Shown piece after piece: positions 17,812-26,338 of a DNA stretch of 51,953 nt; the stretch's first letter is position 1; each line of letters opens with the position of its first letter. The stretch covers positions 1-51,953 of the forward strand of contig JAFGLV010000153.1 of NCBI GenBank assembly GCA_016927855.1, in the 5' to 3' direction. A program made the position numbers and the translations under genes. Under the pieces are notes generated by a model. It had not been told where the DNA came from. It worked only from the letters and a program-made list of their open reading frames with translations, and did not search any database. This DNA is from Sedimentisphaerales bacterium. GTDB lineage: Bacteria; Planctomycetota; Phycisphaerae; Sedimentisphaerales; Anaerobacaceae.

Positions 17812-17841
17812 TTGCCTGGCGACGATACTGCCGGCTATGAT
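17812..17841 (+). promoter_or_regulatory. Candidate promoter of GLUG copy 3
   Basis: TTGCCT and TATGAT are 18 bases apart, with the start codon 39 bases further on. Together with the preceding stem-loop it suggests copy 3 has its own transcript. Confidence 0.5.
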
Positions 17842-17880
17842 GAGATTCTGCGGAACCCTCTTGGTTGAAAGGGTAGGGAT

Positions 17881-19827
17881 ATGAGATGGTCGGAGGGATG
17901 CTTGGGAGACGTTGTCCTGTTTGCGCTTGCAGCAGCGCTCGCTTTCTGCGCGGCTGCCAACGGGGTAGGGTTTGCCGGTGGCACCGGCGAGCCGAACGAC
18001 CCGTACCAGATCGCCACCGTCGAGCAGCTACTCAGCATCAACACGACGCCCGACTTGCCACGAAAGCACTACGTGCTGGTGGCCTCACTGGACATGTCCG
18101 GCCGGATGTTCACGGATTCGCTGTTCTGGAGTCTCCATGGCAGTCTCGACGGCAACGGTTACACGATCCGCAACCTCCGCATCGAGGGCGAAGGCATGTC
18201 GTCGCTGATCGACCACATCTGGGACGGCGCCGAAGTCAGAAACCTCGGGCTTGTCAACGTTCAAATCATAGGCGGTTCCTTCGCAGGCGCCTTGGCTCGG
18301 ACCAACAGCGGCCGAGTGGTCAACTGCTACAGCACCGGTGCCGTCATCAGCACGATGGGCCCCGCGGCCGGCGGCTTGGTAGGAGGCAACTGGGGGACGA
18401 TCACCGACTGCTACAGCACTGCAACTGTCATAGCGGGAGGTGCCGGTGGGCTGGTGGGTCAGAACCTGGGCCGAATATCGCGCTGCTACGCGACCGGTGA
18501 GGTAACGGGAGGGCACTGGGTGGGCGGGCTGGCCGGCTCCAATCATGGCGAGATCACCGAGAGCTACTCGCTGGCGACGGTGGCGGGCGAACTCATGTTC
18601 GTCGGCGGCCTGGTCGGATACAACGCCGGCAAGATCAGCGCCTGCTATGCCGGCGCCACCGTGGTGGGTCAGGATCGATTTGTCGGCGGTCTCGCGGGCG
18701 ACAATAGTGGTAGCGTTTCTTCTTGCTACGCTACCGGCAGCGTGACTGGCGTCGACTTCGTCGGCGGTCTGGTGGGAGAAAGCAGCGACAAGATCAGCGC
18801 GTGCTACGCGGTCGCTACGGTGGTGGCCGACGGTCGGTACGTCGGCGCGCTGGTGGGATCGCTGGGGCCGGGAAAGAAGGCGGAGGACATTGTCACCAGC
18901 AGTTACTTTCTCGACCCGAACGATGGCGGCGGGCCGGACAACGAGATCGGTCTTCCGCTGACGAAGGCCGAGATGCTGCGACAGGCCAGCTTCGTTGGCT
19001 TCGATTTCTGGGGGACCGTCGACGACGGCGCCGCTGACGCGTGGTACATGCCCAAGACGGCTTATCCCGTTCTGGCCTGGCAGGTGGGCGCGACCGGGCT
19101 CGAGCCGGTTCCGGATATCTCGGGACTGTCGCTTGCAGATGCCGTGGAAGTGTTGGAGGCCGCCGGTTTCGTAGCTGGCGAGGTGCGCTACGACTTCCAT
19201 CGGACCATCCTGGCTGGCTACGTCATCCATGCCGATCCCTATTGGATCGCCGCACCCGGCGCTGTGATCGATCTGGTCGTCAGCATCGAAGGCGAGTACG
19301 ACTGGGCCGACAACCCCGGCGACGGCACGGCCGCACACCCCTATCAGATCGCCACGGCGGGCCAGTTGGAGTCGCTGGGCGATCATCCTGAGCTCTGGAC
19401 CAGGCAGTTCGTCCTGACCGCCGATATCGACCTGGTCGGTCGGACGTACCCGACCGCCTTGATCGCGCCGGACGCAGACCGGTCAAAGAGTGGGTTTCAA
19501 GGCCCGTCTTTCAACGGCACGCTCGACGGACAAGGCCACGCGATCGACAACCTGACGATTCATCACGTCGACACGCGCTACGACTTCGTCGGCCTGTTCG
19601 GCATGATCGGTGCAAGTGGGCGCGTCGAGAACCTCAAGCTGATGGACGCCGACGTGGAAGGCGGCAGCGGCTCGAGCAGCAGCGTCGGCCTGCTGGCAGG
19701 CACCAACGCCGGGACGGTAGAGGATTGCTCCGCTAGCGGCGTCGTCCGCGGCGGCAAAGGCGATGGCCTGGTCGGCGCCAACACCGGAGCTCTGATAGAT
19801 TGCCGGTCGGACGTAACTCGGATATAG
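17881..19827 (+). CDS. Secreted GLUG-PASTA-GLUG protein, copy 3
   Basis: 648 residues. Same plan as copies 1 and 2: signal peptide (~1-24, ALAFCAAANG), GLUG solenoid beginning FAGGTGEPNDPYQIATVEQL, PASTA domain (VPDISGLSLADAVEVLEAAGF) near residues 405-470, then the second GLUG solenoid. It lacks the ~26-residue Pro/Gly insert of copies 1 and 2, which accounts for its exact length difference. AGGGTAGGGAT precedes the ATG. The pseudopilin genes begin 37 bases after its stop, which makes read-through into them likely. Confidence 0.88.
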   Translation: MRWSEGCLGDVVLFALAAALAFCAAANGVGFAGGTGEPNDPYQIATVEQLLSINTTPDLPRKHYVLVASLDMSGRMFTDSLFWSLHGSLDGNGYTIRNLRIEGEGMSSLIDHIWDGAEVRNLGLVNVQIIGGSFAGALARTNSGRVVNCYSTGAVISTMGPAAGGLVGGNWGTITDCYSTATVIAGGAGGLVGQNLGRISRCYATGEVTGGHWVGGLAGSNHGEITESYSLATVAGELMFVGGLVGYNAGKISACYAGATVVGQDRFVGGLAGDNSGSVSSCYATGSVTGVDFVGGLVGESSDKISACYAVATVVADGRYVGALVGSLGPGKKAEDIVTSSYFLDPNDGGGPDNEIGLPLTKAEMLRQASFVGFDFWGTVDDGAADAWYMPKTAYPVLAWQVGATGLEPVPDISGLSLADAVEVLEAAGFVAGEVRYDFHRTILAGYVIHADPYWIAAPGAVIDLVVSIEGEYDWADNPGDGTAAHPYQIATAGQLESLGDHPELWTRQFVLTADIDLVGRTYPTALIAPDADRSKSGFQGPSFNGTLDGQGHAIDNLTIHHVDTRYDFVGLFGMIGASGRVENLKLMDADVEGGSGSSSSVGLLAGTNAGTVEDCSASGVVRGGKGDGLVGANTGALIDCRSDVTRI

Positions 19828-19864
19828 TGCCCCGGAGCAATGTGGGTCGGAAGGTGGCAGAGCA

Positions 19865-20818
19865 ATGGAAACTGCACGCGGAAAAGACCCGGGCGACGAG
19901 CGAAGCCTGCCCCGAGCGAAGCCGAGGGGAGCGACGGCGACCGGTTTCACCCTGATCGAGCTGCTGGTGGTCATCGCGATCATTGCGGTCCTGCTGGCGA
20001 TTCTCATCCCGTCGTTGCGCGCGGTGCGCGAGCGCGCCCAGCGCGCGATCTGCCTGGCCAACCTGCGTCAGCTCACGACCGCGTGGCTGACCTACGCCGA
20101 CGAATACGGCGGCCGGCTCGTACGAGGTGAGCTGGGCGACACGCAAGACGAAGGTCTCTACAATCGCACCCGCACGCTCAAAGGCTGGGTGGGTGGAGCG
20201 TTCTTCTGGCCGAAGGAGCGTGCCTCCGTCGAAGGCAACGCGGCCAAAGGCGCCCTCTGGCCTTACCTGCGGGACATCGACGTCTATCGCTGTCCGGCCG
20301 GCTGGAAAGGACATCCCCTGACATACGCGATCTTCTCGTCCGCCAACGGGGCGCGGGTGGAAGGCACCTACATGCCTGACTCGGGCGGTCTGGAGCTGAC
20401 GCCGGCGGGCCGGCGGGTCGGGCGGACCGTGCTGCGCCTGACCCGCCTGACCGATATCACCAGTCCCGGACCCGCCCAGCGCGCGGTCTTCATCGACCAC
20501 GGCCACGCCTCCAGCGGCGGGGATTTCTTCATTCACTATCTCTATCCGAAGTGGTACTGGTACCGACCGCCCGCGGTCCACCATGCCGGCGGTACGACGC
20601 TCTCGTTTGCCGATGGTCACACCGAGTACTGGAAGTGGAGAGGTAAGGAGACGGTGACCGGTATGCCGCGCAAGGAGCGTCCCTCGCTCAACGGCCTGAC
20701 GATCGAGACGCTCGAAGGCGGAGACCACGAACCGAAGACCGAGGACGGCATGTACGATCTCCAGCGACTGCAAACCGCCGTCTGGGGCCGCCTGGGCTAT
20801 GCGCCTGCGGATCCGTAG
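19865..20818 (+). CDS. Pseudopilin-like protein with H-X9-DG motif, copy 1
   Basis: 317 residues. A 27-residue leader precedes the prepilin peptidase site [14 protein letters not shown], followed by the hydrophobic helix and the NLRQL segment typical of planctomycete DUF1559-related pseudopilins. The C-terminal half holds [20 protein letters not shown], an exact H-X9-DG motif. The protein should be cleaved and methylated by a prepilin peptidase and sit in the inner membrane or a pseudopilus; no secretion machinery is encoded in this window. The leader is unusually long and part of it (LPRAKPRGA) is encoded by a repeat-like CCGAGCGAAGCCGAGGGG stretch. First of three tandem copies. Confidence 0.88.
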   Translation: METARGKDPGDERSLPRAKPRGATATGFTLIELLVVIAIIAVLLAILIPSLRAVRERAQRAICLANLRQLTTAWLTYADEYGGRLVRGELGDTQDEGLYNRTRTLKGWVGGAFFWPKERASVEGNAAKGALWPYLRDIDVYRCPAGWKGHPLTYAIFSSANGARVEGTYMPDSGGLELTPAGRRVGRTVLRLTRLTDITSPGPAQRAVFIDHGHASSGGDFFIHYLYPKWYWYRPPAVHHAGGTTLSFADGHTEYWKWRGKETVTGMPRKERPSLNGLTIETLEGGDHEPKTEDGMYDLQRLQTAVWGRLGYAPADP

Positions 20819-20885
20819 GGGGGCCTGTCTCGGCGGGATGCGGTTTGTCCCGCCGCGTTGTCCGGCAAGGAAGGAACCCGAAGCC

Positions 20886-21842
20886 ATGAGTCGCGAAAGA
20901 GAACAGCAGACAGAGCACGCAGGACAGCGGGCACGAAGCAAGCGCCTCGGGTCCGGCGCCTCGCGCAACGCGTTCACCTTGATCGAGTTGCTGGTAGTGA
21001 TCGCGGTCATCGCCGTGCTGCTGGCGGTTCTCATTCCCGCCCTCAGCCGGGCGCGGGAACTGGGACATCGGGCCGTCTGTTTGAGCAACCTGCGTCAGCT
21101 TACGCTGGCCTGGGTCCAATACGCCGACAACAACGACGGCAAGCTCTGTCATGGCGCGATGGTCGGTTTTCCCCCATCGGAACCGGGTTGGATCAGCAAT
21201 GCCTTCGGCGAACATAGCCGTTCAGCGGTGGTGGCCCATCCGGACAAGGGGGCCCTATGGGCGTACGTGCAGGACGTTGATTTCTACCGCTGCCCCGTGC
21301 GGCGCCTGCCCGGCCACATGGCCACCTATCAGGCTGTCGCCGCCGCCAATGCGTCTACTTTGGACGGGGTTTACTGTCAATCCAGGGACTACCTGTTCCA
21401 CGTTCGAATGGGCGGGTTCCCACCCAACCGCGTCGGCAACACGGTGCTGCGCCTGATCCGCCTGACCGATATCACCAGCCCCGGCGCATCGCAGCGGGCC
21501 GTATTCGTTGATACGGGGCACTCGAATGCCGGTGCGTTCTACGTGCCTTATTCTGACCGGCGCTGGGATCGGGCCCACGCGCCTCCCATCCACCACGCCG
21601 GTGGCGCGACGCTCTCGTTCGCCGACACGCACGCCGAATACTGGAAATGGAGTCGGGAGACAGTGCGCATGCGCCGCAACACGCAAGTGGCGCACGAGAG
21701 TCAGCCGTATCGGGAGTTCGAGTCGCTGAACACGAGCGACATCATGCCCAAGACGCCCGAGGGCCTGCGCGATTTGCAGGGGACGCAGAAAGCGATCTGG
21801 GGCCGACTCGGCTATTCAACCGAGGACGAGGAAACCCCATGA
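20886..21842 (+). CDS. Pseudopilin-like protein, copy 2
   Basis: 318 residues. Leader of 29 residues, then [24 protein letters not shown] with Ala rather than Gly before the cleavage Phe. The C-terminal signature reads [20 protein letters not shown], so the DG of the H-X9-DG motif has become DT. The ATG at 20886 has GGAAGGA upstream. The stop codon overlaps the start of copy 3 (ATGA), which indicates translational coupling. Clear paralogue of copies 1 and 3 through [35 protein letters not shown] and WGRLGY blocks. Confidence 0.88.
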   Translation: MSREREQQTEHAGQRARSKRLGSGASRNAFTLIELLVVIAVIAVLLAVLIPALSRARELGHRAVCLSNLRQLTLAWVQYADNNDGKLCHGAMVGFPPSEPGWISNAFGEHSRSAVVAHPDKGALWAYVQDVDFYRCPVRRLPGHMATYQAVAAANASTLDGVYCQSRDYLFHVRMGGFPPNRVGNTVLRLIRLTDITSPGASQRAVFVDTGHSNAGAFYVPYSDRRWDRAHAPPIHHAGGATLSFADTHAEYWKWSRETVRMRRNTQVAHESQPYREFESLNTSDIMPKTPEGLRDLQGTQKAIWGRLGYSTEDEETP

Positions 21843-22816
21843 GCGCACGCACGCGCGAGGTAATCCCGATGTCGAACGGCTTGAAGAAACGGCGCTCCCA
21901 CCCGGCTGTGGTGACTGCAAATCGGCGATCGGTCCCAATCATCTCTCATCCCTCATCCCTCATCCATGCCAATGGCTTCACGCTAATCGAGCTGCTCGTG
22001 GTGATCGCGGTCATTGCGGTGCTGTTGGCGATTCTCATTCCGGCTACGCAAAGGGCGCGAGAGCTGGGCCAGCGGGCGGTCTGCCTGAGCAACTTGAGGC
22101 AATTGACGATGGCCTGGATTGCCTACGCCGACGACAACGACGGCAAGCTCTGCAACGGTATCGGCTTCGGCGGCGGCTACACTAACGTCGGCTGGATACC
22201 GCCAAGCTGGATAGGCCGGGCCTTTTGGTTCCCCAAGAGCCGAGATGCGGTCCTCGAGAATCCCGACAAGGGCGCTCTTTGGCCGTATTTTCAGGATATC
22301 GATTCCTATCGTTGTCCCCGAGGCTGGGACGGTCATGCGGCTACGTATGCCATTGTCTCCGCCGCCAACGGTTCGTGTATGGCAGGGACGAGCACGTCCA
22401 GCGTGAACAGCACCGTTCGAGTCGGACGTACCGTGCTGTGGTTTACCCGCTTGACCGACATCACCGGTCCCGGCGCGTCTCTGCGCGCGGTCTTTGTGGA
22501 TCGGGGTTACACCACGTTGGGTGATTTCATCGTCGCGTACCTTGAGGGTCGATGGAATCCGGGTAATCCTCCGCCCATTCACCATGCTGCAGGTACGACA
22601 CTCTCGATGGCGGACGGTCACGCCGAGTACTGGAGATGGAGCCGTGAGACGGTGAGCATGCCTCGCGTGGTGGCGGATATCGACGACCTACCCTTCGAGA
22701 TACTGGACCCGAGTTACGAGCCTGCACCCCAAACCGGAGACGGCCGGCGCGATCTCCAGCGTCTGCAACGCGCCACCTGGGGTCGATTGGGTTATACACC
22801 CGAACAAGCTCCGTAA
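21839..22816 (+). CDS. Pseudopilin-like protein, copy 3
   Basis: 325 residues. The ATG at 21839 overlaps the previous stop by four bases. The leader is 46 residues long before [14 protein letters not shown], far beyond the usual 5-25, and part of it (SHPSSLIH) comes from a tandem CTCATCC repeat in the DNA. An in-frame ATG at 21869 would still leave a 36-residue leader. The C-terminal motif is [20 protein letters not shown], a correct H-X9-DG. It ends the pseudopilin block; palindromic repeats follow. Which of the three forms a filament and with what partner is unknown. Confidence 0.86.
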   Translation: MSARTREVIPMSNGLKKRRSHPAVVTANRRSVPIISHPSSLIHANGFTLIELLVVIAVIAVLLAILIPATQRARELGQRAVCLSNLRQLTMAWIAYADDNDGKLCNGIGFGGGYTNVGWIPPSWIGRAFWFPKSRDAVLENPDKGALWPYFQDIDSYRCPRGWDGHAATYAIVSAANGSCMAGTSTSSVNSTVRVGRTVLWFTRLTDITGPGASLRAVFVDRGYTTLGDFIVAYLEGRWNPGNPPPIHHAAGTTLSMADGHAEYWRWSRETVSMPRVVADIDDLPFEILDPSYEPAPQTGDGRRDLQRLQRATWGRLGYTPEQAP

Positions 22817-22837
22817 GACCGTCCGGCGACAGGCGAA

Positions 22838-22914
22838 GGGCGAATGATTATTCGCCCCTGCATGCAGCCGGGCGGGCCTCTCATTCCACCGTAGGGGCGA
22901 ATAACTATTCGCCC
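22838..22914. repeat. Paired GGGCGAAT palindromes
   Basis: Two units, 22838-22858 and 22891-22914, each read GGGCGAAT-NNN-ATTCGCCC and are inverted with respect to each other (CCCCTG / GTAGGGG ends). They lie 21 bases after the last pseudopilin and may end its transcript. Confidence 0.6.
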
Positions 22915-22943
22915 AGCCCTCGGGCTTGAGAGACGGCGCCTGA

Positions 22944-23001
22944 ACGTTGTAGGGGCAACCCCCTGTGGTTGCCCTGGGCAGGCACGGGGACCTGCCCCTA
23001 C
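22944..23001 (-). repeat. 58-base dispersed repeat, copy 2
   Basis: Its complement differs from 47341-47398 at a single position. It lies 30 bases beyond the 3' end of the acyltransferase gene and corresponds to copy 1 beside the acyltransferase relic at 7768. Confidence 0.8.
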
Positions 23002-23031
23002 ACAACGAATCAGTCATCCCGCTGGATGTTC

Positions 23032-24153
23032 TCAGATCTTGATGTAGATCTTCTTGCGGTGCAGGAACAGGAGAATCAGCCAGAGGACCAGGACGCCACC
23101 GGTAGCGCGGATGAAGTCTTGCCAATTGTCAGTGTAGGGCGCCAGGCCGCGAAGGAACGGGTCGCTGAAGTACTTGAAATCGTACAACTGCGCCGCCATG
23201 TACGCGGCGATGGCGTTGACGCCGATGACCGCGAAGGGAAAGGCCAGCGGTCTCAGACGCAGAACGTCGATGACGAGGTAGAACAGCGCCAGCAGCAGGA
23301 GGCTCCAGCCGGCGGCGTACAGCACCATCGAGCTGGTCCAGATGTGCTTGATGATCGGAAAGACCAGGCCCCAGGCCCAGCCCGCCAGCACACAGGCGGC
23401 GCCGGCGCCGGCGAGGATCAGCACCTGCTTGAGCTTGTTCAGGTCCGAGTGCAGCAACTGGCCCGCCAGCGCGCCGATCATCACGGTCGTTGCGAACGTC
23501 ATGCTGCTGAGAATCCAGGTGTAGGTCGTCCCGTCCTGGTAGGGACCGAGGATGAGCTTGTCGATGTAGATGGCGAGGTTTCCTTGCTCGGTGAGCTGGC
23601 CCGCTCCGTAGCCTGGCACCGGGACCAGCATGAGCAAGCCCCAGTAGGCCAGCAACAGCGCGACTGTCACCGCGATCTGGCCGGTCAGGCGCAGGTTCAG
23701 AATAAGCAGCGATGAGATCAGATAGCCGGCCGCGATGGCCTGGAGCGTATTGCTGTAGAAGCGCATCTGCGAGAGATTGTACTCCAGCAGGCGACCCTGC
23801 GCGATCATACCCAGGACCCACAGCACGAGCACCCGAAAGATCACATGCAGGTAAATCCGCGCCCGGTTCTGGCCGAAGTCGAGCCGTTTGGCGAACGAAA
23901 ACGGCATCGCGACGCCGACGACGAATATAAACAGCGGCATGATCAGGTCCCAGGCGGTGAACCCCTCCCAAGGGACGTGGCGCAACTGGGGGACGATGTG
24001 CCGGTTGAACCAGGCGTTGTCTACTGCCTTACCCAAACCGCGCAGAATCGCGCCGCCGCCAACGATCCAGAACATCACGAAGCCCCGCAGCGCGTCGAGC
24101 GACAAGAGCCGTTTGGCGGCCGGGACCGCCGGTTTCTCCGTCGATAAGTCCAT
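23032..24153 (-). CDS. NagX/HGSNAT-type membrane acyltransferase (DUF5009-like)
   Basis: 373 residues with about ten membrane helices, the usual length for this family. The N-terminus has KRLLSLDALRGFVMFWIVGG, the LDALRG motif of heparan-alpha-glucosaminide N-acetyltransferase-like proteins, followed by WEGFTAWDLIMPLFIFVVG, also diagnostic (the human enzyme has a catalytic His in a nearby loop; here VPQLRHVPWEG is the likely equivalent). The family transfers acetyl groups across the membrane to amino sugars, so a role in glycan uptake or modification is likely. The ATG at 24153 has GGAGG seven bases upstream. A relic of a second copy lies at 7768. The gene is divergent from the efflux operon. 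Confidence 0.87.
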   Translation of the reverse strand: MDLSTEKPAVPAAKRLLSLDALRGFVMFWIVGGGAILRGLGKAVDNAWFNRHIVPQLRHVPWEGFTAWDLIMPLFIFVVGVAMPFSFAKRLDFGQNRARIYLHVIFRVLVLWVLGMIAQGRLLEYNLSQMRFYSNTLQAIAAGYLISSLLILNLRLTGQIAVTVALLLAYWGLLMLVPVPGYGAGQLTEQGNLAIYIDKLILGPYQDGTTYTWILSSMTFATTVMIGALAGQLLHSDLNKLKQVLILAGAGAACVLAGWAWGLVFPIIKHIWTSSMVLYAAGWSLLLLALFYLVIDVLRLRPLAFPFAVIGVNAIAAYMAAQLYDFKYFSDPFLRGLAPYTDNWQDFIRATGGVLVLWLILLFLHRKKIYIKI

Positions 24154-24460
24154 TCGATTGCCTCCGTTGTCATCATATTGGCGGACACACGGAATCAGTC
24201 GTGCTCGCTCAGAGTAACCGCCGGCCGCGTCGGATGCAATCGCGATTGTCCCACATCCGCTCGCACCCGTTCCGCTTGAGGGCGCCAGGTGCCTCCGTTG
24301 TGCAAGAACCGAGTTTGCTGTAAATGAGAGGGGGTCACAGGCGTCTATATCCCTAAGGGTGGTGTAGAGGGACTTTGCGGTTGACGTGTGCGCCGGAAAG
24401 AGCGACACTGTGGTTCTCTCGGTGTGCGCACGAAGATGGAACGCCTGATAGAGATCTGAT
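24154..24460. other. Divergent intergenic region
   Basis: Separates the acyltransferase gene (-) from the efflux operon (+). On the + strand TTGACG (24381) and GACACT (24404) are 17 bases apart and could be the operon promoter, although the -10 box is poor. On the minus strand TATGAT (around 24173) is close to the acyltransferase start. Nothing else seen. Confidence 0.35.
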
Positions 24461-26338
24461 ATGCATCGCACTAGCTTGGGTTGCAGTCTGTGGGTTGTCC
24501 TCTTACTCTCAGTGCTTGGCGGGATTCTTGAACTGGGAGGCTGCCGTTCTCCGCAGGAATATCGCGAGGAGGCCGATGAGGTTGCGGCCGAAATCATCGA
24601 CGACAAGCAGCAAGAAGCGCTGGGCGAGACCGAGCCTTTCACGATCGAGCGGCCCAGCGACATCCTGCGCCGACGGCTCATCGAGGTGCAGCAACTGACC
24701 TATGCGAGCCAGGCGTCGCTCGGCACTGATGAGCTGGAGCCGATCCCGCACTGGCCTGAGAACGTGTTGCCGGTCGAGACCGCCTCGCCGGACGCGAACC
24801 TGGCGGTCGAGCCCAACCAACCTGTGAGACTCTCTCTGACCGATGCGCTCCAGGTAGGCGCCTACAACAGCCCCGATTACCAGTCGCGTAAGGAACAGGT
24901 ATTCCAGTCGGCATTGGCGCTCGACCTGACCAGGAACAGCTTCCGCAACATTTTCACCGCGCAGGCCGACAGCCAGGTCACCACCGACACCACCGGCGCC
25001 GCGACCGTCACGAATGTCGATTCAGGCGGGTCGGTCGGTGTCACCCGCAGTCTCAAGAACGGGCTCGACATAAGTGCAGCTATGGCGCTCGACCTGTTCA
25101 ATCTGCTCACACAAGGCGGCGGTTCGACGCTGGGATTGAGTGCCGATACCTCGGTTTCCCTGCCGCTGCTGCGCGGCGCCGGCCGGCACATCATCACCGA
25201 GCCGCTGACGCAGGCCGAGCGGAACGTGGTGTACCAGATGTGGAGCTTCGAGCGCTACAAGCGGACCTTTGCGATCGGCATTGCCAGGGACTACTTCAGC
25301 GTGCTGCGCCAGATGGACCTGGTGACCAACGCGCGCGAGGACTACCGCAGTGCGATTCGTTCGGCGCGCTGGACACGCCGACGGGCTGACGCCGGACGCA
25401 TCACCGAGGTCGAGGTCGATCAGGCGGTCCAGCGCGAGCTCAGCGCACGCAACAACTGGATTTCCGCCCAGGAGCAGTTCAACACCCGTCGCGATGCGTT
25501 CAAGACTTCGCTGGGATTGCCGCCTGATGCGCTGCTCGAACTGGACCCAAACGACCTGGCTCAACTGCGCAAGCGCAGCGACGAGATCGTCGAACAGATG
25601 AGAGACGTCTTGCAGATGCCCGCCGAGAGGGCACCTCCCGCTGACGCTCCCGTCGAGTTGGAACCGGTCACGCGCGAGGGCGCCGGTCCGTACGAGATTC
25701 CGGAATCGCTGGCCGTCAGACTCGCGTTGGAGCACCGTCGCGACCTGCAAGTCGCCAATGGCCAGGTCTACGACGCCCAGAGAGCGGTGGTGGTCGCGGC
25801 CGACAACTTGAGGACCGGGCTGGACCTGGGCGGGCGCGCCACGTTCTCCGACGATGACAGCGACGGTAGCCTTGGCTTCCGCGGCGGGCGGTACGCCGCC
25901 TTGCTCACGCTCGATTTGCCGCTCGAACGCACGCGCGAGCGCAACGATTTTCGCAACAGCCTGATCAGCTTGGAACAGACCACGCGGGCGGTCCAGTCAC
26001 TTGAAGACCAGATCAAGCTATCCATCCGCGATCAGTTGCGCATTCTGCTGGAATCGCGCGAAACCGTCAAGATCCAGGCCCAGCGGGTGGTGGTGGCGGA
26101 GAAGACCGTCCGCGGCGCCACGCTGCTGGTCGAGGCCGGCCGCTCGCAGATTCGCGACCTGTTGGAAGCCCAGGACGCACTGCTGGCGGCGCAGAACCAG
26201 TTGACCGCTGCGGTGGTCAACTACCGGATCGCGGAGTTGGAGTTGCAGGGTGACCTGGGTCTGCTCGACGTCAACGAGAAGGGGTTATGGCAGGAATTTG
26301 CGCCGGAGGACATCGATCATGACAGTGACGAAGAATGA
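24461..26338 (+). CDS. TolC-family outer membrane efflux lipoprotein
   Basis: 625 residues, longer than typical TolC-like proteins (~450-500). The N-terminus is a lipoprotein signal (GGILELGGC, Cys near residue 28). After an ~85-residue charged linker come two outer membrane efflux protein repeats (roughly 110-340 and 400-610): long helices with RLSLTDALQVGAYNSPDY in the first and ESLAVRLALEHRRDLQVANG in the second, each followed by helical hairpins and a strand pair. It should be the outer-membrane duct of the efflux system encoded next. The stop overlaps the start of the adaptor gene by 20 bases. Substrate unknown. Confidence 0.88.
   Translation: MHRTSLGCSLWVVLLLSVLGGILELGGCRSPQEYREEADEVAAEIIDDKQQEALGETEPFTIERPSDILRRRLIEVQQLTYASQASLGTDELEPIPHWPENVLPVETASPDANLAVEPNQPVRLSLTDALQVGAYNSPDYQSRKEQVFQSALALDLTRNSFRNIFTAQADSQVTTDTTGAATVTNVDSGGSVGVTRSLKNGLDISAAMALDLFNLLTQGGGSTLGLSADTSVSLPLLRGAGRHIITEPLTQAERNVVYQMWSFERYKRTFAIGIARDYFSVLRQMDLVTNAREDYRSAIRSARWTRRRADAGRITEVEVDQAVQRELSARNNWISAQEQFNTRRDAFKTSLGLPPDALLELDPNDLAQLRKRSDEIVEQMRDVLQMPAERAPPADAPVELEPVTREGAGPYEIPESLAVRLALEHRRDLQVANGQVYDAQRAVVVAADNLRTGLDLGGRATFSDDDSDGSLGFRGGRYAALLTLDLPLERTRERNDFRNSLISLEQTTRAVQSLEDQIKLSIRDQLRILLESRETVKIQAQRVVVAEKTVRGATLLVEAGRSQIRDLLEAQDALLAAQNQLTAAVVNYRIAELELQGDLGLLDVNEKGLWQEFAPEDIDHDSDEE

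Noticed and set aside
19900..19935. CCGAGCGAAGCCGAGGGG stretch as a terminator of GLUG copy 3
   Set aside because: It lies inside the pseudopilin leader in frame and no T-run follows; it is better seen as absorbed repeat DNA.
21955..21985. Tandem CTCATCC repeat considered as a CRISPR-like array
   Set aside because: The unit is only 7-8 bases with no spacers and lies inside the pseudopilin leader; no cas genes exist in the window.
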